Positions 7,050-11,816 of a DNA stretch of 11,816 nt are shown here, in pieces. Origin of the DNA: Euperipatoides rowelli (taxonomy: Eukaryota; Onychophora; Udeonychophora; Euonychophora; Peripatopsidae); assembly GCA_003024985.2 (NCBI GenBank), contig PXIH01S0064881.1; one strand, given 5' to 3'. The notes below the pieces were generated by a model that was given only the letters and a program-made list of their open reading frames with translations, was not told the DNA's origin and searched no databases. The position numbers were made by a program, and so were the translations under genes. The stretch's first letter is position 1, and each line of letters starts with the position of its first letter.

Positions 7050-8026
7050 GGTAGTTCCTGCTCATTGGGGCTCTGTAAACATGAAAATGGACATAACAAC
7101 AATGTCCACTTTCATTGTTGTATGTCCACTTTCATGTTTACATAACAACAATGAAAGTGGTATACATGGTCTTCCAACAAAAGAAACTCATAGTGAATTA
7201 ATAAAATTACTAGCTAAATATATAAGTACAATCTCAAGAAATAATGAAAAAAACAAAATTTACTGAAGGCATTTCTTTAAAATCAAATGTTTTAAATATA
7301 AAAGCTTCACTAATAAATTGCACAATAGAAGATATCCCACATTTATTGTATATAAAAAATATTCAGATACTAATAACAAGGGCAAACCCCCTTATGCTTA
7401 AATTGTAAAAGGGTTGGTCACTAATCAGCAGATTGTGAGATGCGTTATTGCAAAAATTGCCACACCAACTAGAATTGACAACATTCTTCTTGTCCTGGAA
7501 TGAACACTAAGAAAACATTTGCTGCTTTACTTAAGCATGTTGATGAAGAAATTCTAACTATTGAAATGAATGAAGAACTTTATTGACCTCAAAATTCCAT
7601 CATAAAAGAGAACATTAATGACAAACACAAGCAAACTGAAATATCAGGTAAGCTACTAAATAAGTGCTCTCAAAATTTAGCTGAGGAGTGAATTGGCTAA
7701 AGAAGAAGCCAATCTGTATATTCCAAGATCTCAGTGATTAAAAATTATATCAAAGACTCCATGATGAATAATGACCGCATGGATTGTTCAAATGAATTAA
7801 TTATTTACAAAATGACCATGTCAATATAAAAGAAATAAAAAAAGCTTAAACAGAAAGAATAGAAACATAAGACTATATTGACTCTCAGGATTTTCAACAG
7901 GTTCAAAGCAAAATGGTAAAACTGATATATAGTAGCCTGCATGTTAACACATCTCATGATTTAAATATTTCTGAGTCTATTCTTATGCAGAAATGGTCTA
8001 GTGAAATATTGGATGATAATACATAA
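7050..8026 (+). pseudogene. LINE ORF1 pseudogene, CCHC zinc-knuckle protein
   Basis: This is the remains of an ORF1-type RNA-binding protein of a non-LTR retrotransposon. The N-terminal part is legible from about 7161 (GIHGLPTKETHSELIKLL), similar to the V/I-x-G-L-P...E...LL pattern of ORF1 RRM-like domains. The frame shifts near 7258 within an A-rich run, continues as FTEGISLKSNVLNIKASL and on to IPHLLYIKNIQILI (7259-7390), then shifts again into zinc knuckles. The first knuckle reads C-L-N-C-K-R-V-G-H-stop-S-A-D-C (7395-7436), a CX2CX4HX4C in which one residue is now TAA (7422-7424). A second knuckle follows (CKNC...H...CP) with two more stops. The frame from 7395 ends at 7691, and a further acidic/charged C-terminal stretch is legible at 7811-8026 with two stops. 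Such proteins normally package LINE RNA in the cytoplasm; this copy cannot make one. Confidence 0.75.
7074..7160. repeat. Nested inverted/direct repeat in ORF1
   Basis: The left arm 7074-7104 (TGTAAACATGAAAATGGACA onward) pairs with 7113-7142 with one mismatch and one single-base indel, leaving an 8-base loop. The loop sequence continues into the right arm, and a third partial copy follows: CATAACAACAATG recurs at 7092-7104 and 7141-7153, and CCACTTTCATTGTTG (7107-7121) is the reverse complement of 7146-7160. The same short word is thus present three times in alternating orientation. It lies just before the recognisable ORF1 homology and looks like a replication-slippage or template-switch product, not a regulatory site. 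Confidence 0.85.
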
Positions 8027-8451
8027 TTATTTCAATAAGTAAGTTATTTGTCAATTTTACAAATTCATTATAATTTGATTCTTCTCATTTATAACAGAGA
8101 AATTTATATTTAAAATTACTAAATGTATGAAGCTTAAATAATCCATTTAAAGCAAAATTATTACTGTCAAAAAATGTCTAAAGATTTCTCATCTTTTATT
8201 ATGTTATAGGAAACAAGGATTATGAAAAATGGAACAAAACAGATATGGAAACAAATTGAAAATAAATATATAATTTATGAAAGCAGGAGCAACAGCAAAG
8301 TACTTGAGATAGTAATTGCAGTTAAAAAGGATTGGATTCACACTCTAATACAGATGAAAAACACTGAAGAAAGAGCAATGATTGTTAGACTAAATTTTAA
8401 AGATAATGAATTAATTATAATAAATATCCACACTCCTATAATAATAAAAGA

Positions 8452-8463
8452 AAGATAAATATT
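8452..8463. repeat. Target-site duplication, left of SINE copy 2
   Basis: AAGATAAATATT is repeated as AAGAGAAATATT at 8742-8753 with one T/G difference. The LINE endonuclease reading frame continues up to this point (IIIKER then stop at 8456). Confidence 0.8.
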
Positions 8464-8662
8464 TTTTTAAAATTAAATCTGCTCTCCAACAGGAGAAGAA
8501 AAGTATTTTTTTGTGGTTTAATAAACAGTAGAAATCATAATTAATTAGAATTACTTAGAATAACAGGTTCCTTTTCTTATTACGAAGGGCAGAGTACTTG
8601 GAAAAACTCAAAGCGAGTTGTTATAGCTAGGGAAAAAAACCATTCCATAACTGCCCAAACCG

Positions 8663-8673
8663 GAGAGCGAACT
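8663..8673 (-). promoter_or_regulatory. SINE copy 2 decayed B box
   Basis: AGTTCGCTCTC on the minus strand aligns with GGTTCACTCCC of copy 1 but has lost two or more consensus bases, so this copy is probably not transcribed efficiently by Pol III. Confidence 0.55.
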
Positions 8674-8718
8674 GTACTCCCCAGCATATGCCTTTGATTT
8701 AGCAAATTGAGCAGAAAT

Positions 8719-8729
8719 CCGCTCGACCA
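8719..8729 (-). promoter_or_regulatory. SINE copy 2 Pol III A box
   Basis: TGGTCGAGCGG on the minus strand matches TRGYNNANNGG at every fixed position, better than copy 1, and indicates that the ancestral element had an intact A box. Confidence 0.7.
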
Positions 8730-8741
8730 TGAAACCGAGAC

Positions 8742-8753
8742 AAGAGAAATATT
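8742..8753. repeat. Target-site duplication, right of SINE copy 2
   Basis: AAGAGAAATATT immediately follows the tRNA-like head and matches 8452-8463 at 11 of 12 bases, fixing the element's 5' end at 8741. Confidence 0.8.
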
Positions 8754-9730
8754 ATAATTTTGTCTTAATTAAAAAAAAAGGTAGATACTTACAAAGTCTC
8801 AAACAAAATAATAACTAGAGACTTCAATGTTAATACACAAGGTAAGTCTTCTTTTGACCAATTTATAGCAAAATTGGATTTAATTGATTTTTTGGTTCAA
8901 CTAAAACTTGATACATTAAAACTAGAATGGATGTAACCCCAGCTAATAGACTAGATAGAATAATAATTTCACCAAAAATTAAAGCATCTTCCTGTTTGAA
9001 TTCAAACCATATACTGATCATGTAATGATAGTCTATTCTATAATAATGAAGAAAAATACACATAATAAAAGATCATTAATCCCTATCTGACAAAATGAAC
9101 AAACAAATCAAAATCAACTAAGAAAAGATTGGATTAGTAATTTTGAAAATTAAACCTGTTGGCAAAATGGATAGTAATTAAAATGGAGGTTTATAGAAAT
9201 GCTTGCAAACATCAAATTGAAACAAAAGGAACATTGAGAAAGAATTGACACAAAATACTAAAGTAATTAAAAACTCCTTTTAAATTTGTCTCAAAATAAT
9301 AAATAGTATATAGATTTAAAGTTAAGAAATGAATACTTAGAAACAATACACTTAAATAATATACGCTTCAAATGTCAAAGAGACTTAATAGCAACCAATC
9401 AAACCCCAAAATGGTTATTGGCTAAATGGTTAAAAACAAAATGCAATCTTTCAACATACATCAACATACATGCATATAAACAGAATAATAAAATTTACAC
9501 TAATGATGGTAAAATAACTCAAATAAATAATTTATGATACTTATCACAAAACAATGATGGAGAGTTTTATAATGAAAATAACTTAAAGCAACTCCAAGAT
9601 TTTAATAATAGTATAGACTCTTTTTAAATTTTATAGAACCATGGCTATTCCCAAGGTAAACAAAGATATGATATCTGAGCTAAATAACAACATAGGCCTA
9701 CAATATCAAGAATAATTATTTGCATTAGAT

Positions 9731-9755
9731 CCCCCCCCCCAAAAAAAAAAAAAAA
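9731..9755 (+). repeat. C10-A15 homopolymer junction in RT
   Basis: Ten C are followed directly by fifteen A within the RT, just before the PRPDSITGEF segment. The run replaces what should be coding sequence between the linker and that motif and is a likely slippage expansion. Lengths of such runs are also error-prone in assemblies. Confidence 0.9.
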
Positions 9756-9922
9756 TGAACTCATTGCCCAGGCCAGATAGTATAACTGGAGAATTTAATG
9801 CTAAAGCTTTGAATAAAATAAAACTACGATTTTTATCATTTATAATGTCCTAATGAATACATATGGTAACTCAACATTTTTCATAAATTATAATAAAGTA
9901 TTTTTGAAAATAATATCCATCA

Positions 9923-9945
9923 CCCCAAAAAAAAAAAAAAAAAAA
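9923..9945 (+). repeat. C4-A19 homopolymer in RT
   Basis: Four C followed by nineteen A lie about 190 bases downstream of the C10-A15 run, at the place where LINE RTs usually have a Lys-rich I-P-K-K motif (AAA/AAG codons). Expansion of a Lys-codon run is the simplest explanation. Confidence 0.9.
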
Positions 9946-10850
9946 CAACTCTGATGGTAAATGCAGATGAATATAGGCCTATAGTCCTAATAAATGAAAA
10001 TGCTAAAAAATTCAAAGAATAATCATAACTAAACTTACACCTATTGTGAATACATTATTACCAATGAGTGTATAAAAATCATTCTATACAATCTACAATG
10101 ATTACTATTACTCTGTCTTCAGCATCAGATACACAAAACAGAGAGGAAATATTGTATATCTTGTATGCAGAGAAATGGCCCTATTTCATCGCTTCTTAAT
10201 TTATTGTACTTATTGGAACTTCACTATAAGGTACATGGTGTTATTTCTAGGGTGTGGGTGCATGGAAAGGTCGAGAGGGTAAAATAATATATATCAATGA
10301 TTTCTAAATTTTTTATTACATATTTAAAAAATTTGAAGAAATGACTGGTTCAAAGATAAAATTTCAAAAATATTATGTCTTTAATATTACAAGAAACAAA
10401 AGAATAAACTTCTTGAAACTCAGTGGAAACCTTGATTTAATACTTGGTATTAAATTCCCCATTTCTAACAAAAATGCCATTCAAAAAACAATATTGAAAA
10501 TCTAATTAGTGGGATTAAAACAAAGTTAAATAAAATAAATGTCAACTGTTAGTTGGATTGAAAGATTAAAATTGATAAATATGACTGTCATTTCTAAATT
10601 GGTATATTATTTGCCATTTACAATTCTCACTAATATTTTTATGAGGAAATTCTATGCTGTGTCAAAATGCCAGTTTTGGAAAATTCAAACAATTAAGTAT
10701 TTATAAAGTTACTTTGCTCTTAAAAAATAGGGGGTCTTGGATTAATAAATTTGAACACTGCAATGGCTTATAATTTAATGTACATTAATTTAAGTAAGGG
10801 TAGTGTTTTCTCTAAATTATGGAACTTGAGAAACAATAAAAAATAGTCTT

Positions 10851-11079
10851 CAAAAGATGGGAAGCAAACTATGAAAATATTAAACAATCACATCAACTTG
10901 AAAACAAAATCAATTACCAAAAACAGTAAAATTAATATAAATACCATTAAATATTCTAAACTAAACAGTAATCTCTCAAATTTTGCAGTGAAATGGTTGT
11001 TGAATATACAGTACTTCCTACTAAGAATAGATAAAGTGTTATAATTTTCTATATACCAACTTCTTTAAAATGTCTGATA
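10851..11079. other. LINE-to-LINE transition, unresolved
   Basis: After the GGLGL region the translation loses recognisable motifs. No poly(A) tail, target duplication or other boundary is visible. This may be the decayed C-terminus of the first LINE or the 5' part of the next one. Confidence 0.35.
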
Positions 11080-11816
11080 CAGAAATCTTCTCTTTTGGTG
11101 ATCACTTTGTTTTCAAAAGATTGTTATTTTAAAAAAAATTAGTGAAGTTAATTATACGTTTAATGATGACTCGAGTAATAATATTAAATGTTTGGAAAAC
11201 ATGCTAGAGATTATTGAAGTATCAAATATCAACCTTCAACCTTTAGCATTAAATCTGAAAAACAGCTCAACAAACTTAATAAGAAAAAGTAATCTTTAGA
11301 AAAAAATTATAATATTTTTAAAAATCATTAGGCAAAGAGAGAGTAGATCTAATATTTTAACAAATTGATTATTTAAAAAAAAAGAGAAATACTTGCTCGG
11401 ATTATATTATTGATGAAGGGAAGATATATAATAGAAGGTCTCTAGCTGAAAATATTAATTTACATTATTAAAAAAAAATTATCATTGACTGAACCCAAAA
11501 GGAACGATGAGACCCTAAATTTTATAATAGATAAAACATATATTAGAAATGCCATAAATTCCTTAAACCAAAATGCCCATCGTGGGCCAGATGGGATAAA
11601 ATTAAATGTGATTAAAAATTTTGATTATATTTTCATTATAACCCTTATGAAGATGTTTAATAGCCTATTGTAAATAAAAATTTAAATAGTGAATATTTCT
11701 TTTCATAAAAAAGGAAAATAATTCTAAATGTAATAATATCTGTTTACCCATAGAAAAATTAAAGCAATTGTGATGATATCTATATAAAATTTGGAGTTAA
11801 AGGTTTTTGGTAAAAT
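11080..11816 (+). pseudogene. Second LINE RT fragment, continues past window
   Basis: A different non-LTR reverse transcriptase begins here. CSDYIIDEGKIYNRRSLAEN (11394-11453) is the connector before the RT core. It is followed, after a stop and frameshift at about 11469, by a frame that runs from a TTG at 11485 to a TAA at 11671: IRNAINSLNQNAHRGPDGIKLNVI (11546-11613) then LMKMFNSLL. This is the RT entry motif (AI.SL....GPDGI...). After a further break, KKENNSKCNN...ICLPIEKL (about 11709-11764) matches the K-K-G...C-N-N-W-R-G-I pattern, which is more typical of RTE-type LINEs than of L1. A possible endonuclease end (GDHFVFKRLL, near 11098-11127) supports a start upstream of the RT. The order RT-entry after a complete GGLGL thumb cannot belong to the first LINE, so two elements are in tandem. 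The core and 3' part lie outside the window. Confidence 0.7.
11485..11673 (+). pseudogene. Open RT-entry segment of second LINE
   Basis: This is the longest unbroken piece of the second LINE: 62 residues between the breaks at about 11469 and 11671. It opens with TTG, not ATG, so it is a fragment of a longer ancestral frame and not an independent gene. The A-I-N-S-L and R-G-P-D-G-I motifs are those of the fingers subdomain of reverse transcriptases. Confidence 0.75.

Larger units (their letters stand above)
8464..8741 (-). mobile_element. tRNA-derived SINE, copy 2, nested in LINE
   Basis: Same family and orientation as 4502-4780, about 80% identical by eye along head and body. Read on the minus strand it begins GTCTCGGTTTCATGG, has a full A-box match, the conserved GCATATGC palindrome (8684-8691), the AGGGCAG-bounded body (from 8585) and an A-run tail (T run 8462-8468). 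The flanks AAGATAAATATT (8452-8463) and AAGAGAAATATT (8742-8753) agree at 11 of 12 positions and are a convincing target-site duplication. The flanking LINE endonuclease is contiguous once the SINE is removed, so this insertion is later than the LINE. Confidence 0.9.
8201..9060 (+). pseudogene. LINE ORF2 APE-type endonuclease, SINE-interrupted
   Basis: The endonuclease nicks target DNA to prime reverse transcription. Visible motifs in order: L-stop-E-T-R (8204-8218; the usual LQETR with CAG now TAG, carrying the metal-binding Glu); IYESRSNSK and IVIAVKKD (8273-8328); ERAMIVRLNFKDNELIIINIHTP (8369-8437). A SINE then interrupts at 8464-8741. After it come the catalytic D-F-N (8820-8828, usually GDFN, here RDFN), FDQFIAKLDLIDFL, and after a one-base frameshift near 8920 TRMDVTPANRLDRIIISP (8921-8974). 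The terminal Asp-His pair survives in a third frame (9016-9021, T-D-H). The order E, DFN, LDRI, DH is that of APE/L1-type endonucleases. Removing the SINE leaves near-normal spacing, so the insertion struck an otherwise full-length domain. No single continuous frame exists, so the domain is dead. Confidence 0.85.
9061..10850 (+). pseudogene. LINE ORF2 reverse transcriptase, decayed
   Basis: This continues the same ORF2. The linker is legible as PKWLLAKWLKTK (about 9397-9440) and IYTNDGKITQIN (about 9494-9530). RT motifs follow in order: PRPDSITGEF (9767-9796; the usual PGPDG...EF), DEYRPIVLINENAKK (9966-10010; the RPI motif), KNHSIQSTM near 10073-10100, and HRFLIYCTYWNFTI near 10187-10230. 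The catalytic loop reads Y-I-N-D at 10290-10301 in place of Y-x-D-D, followed by FEEMTGSKIKFQK (10332-10370). The C-terminal thumb marker GGLGLINLNTAMAYNL starts at 10730. Only about 60 bases separate the HRFL region from YIND, where L1-type enzymes have a much longer stretch with an RQG/PLSP motif, so an internal deletion is likely. Stops and frameshifts are frequent. Motif style is closest to L1/Tx1-type LINEs; the clade is inferred. The 3' end could not be placed. Confidence 0.82.

Noticed and set aside
8863-9063. Minus-strand frame of 66 residues
   Set aside because: It lies opposite the LINE endonuclease motifs DFN to DH on the + strand and is an antisense by-product.

Overview
This window is AT-rich animal-type nuclear DNA, roughly three-quarters A+T by eye, and not bacterial or viral. 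It has no operons, no long intact reading frames and no prokaryotic gene spacing. It does hold tRNA-derived SINEs with target-site duplications, decayed non-LTR retrotransposons (LINEs), a short terminal-inverted-repeat DNA element, a long degenerate ATC/ATT microsatellite, and one likely 3' terminal exon. An invertebrate such as a mollusc (perhaps a cephalopod) would fit this mix, but nothing seen here fixes the species. Three single N bases (1851, 6166, 6633) mark unresolved assembly positions.

Layout. 1-2118: AT-rich DNA without recognisable coding, possibly intron. 2119-2252: a likely last coding exon on the + strand (43 residues and a stop), behind a good splice acceptor and followed by AATAAA signals and a 33-bp tandem repeat. 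2460-2540: a less AT-rich patch of unknown origin. 3329-3605: a 277-bp MITE-like element with 29-bp terminal inverted repeats and a perfect 24-bp internal tandem duplication. 3832-4060: a possible second, weaker tRNA-like SINE with a perfect B box. 4502-4780: a minus-strand SINE with a class II (Ser/Leu-like) tRNA head. 4905-5515: an ATC/ATT microsatellite. 5516-7050: AT-rich, nothing recognised.

7050-10850: a heavily mutated LINE in the order ORF1 (RNA-binding protein with CCHC zinc knuckles), APE-type endonuclease, reverse transcriptase. It looks L1/Tx1-like. A second copy of the same tRNA-derived SINE (8464-8741) sits inside the endonuclease and is flanked by a 12-bp target-site duplication, so the LINE arrived first. 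11080-11816: part of a different LINE reverse transcriptase that runs off the right edge.

No gene except the putative terminal exon looks functional. The LINE is dead: stops, frameshifts, a YIND in place of YxDD and a shortened RT core. The most informative objects are the two SINE copies, whose differences preserve hairpin pairing in places, and the nested SINE-in-LINE insertion that gives a relative order of events.
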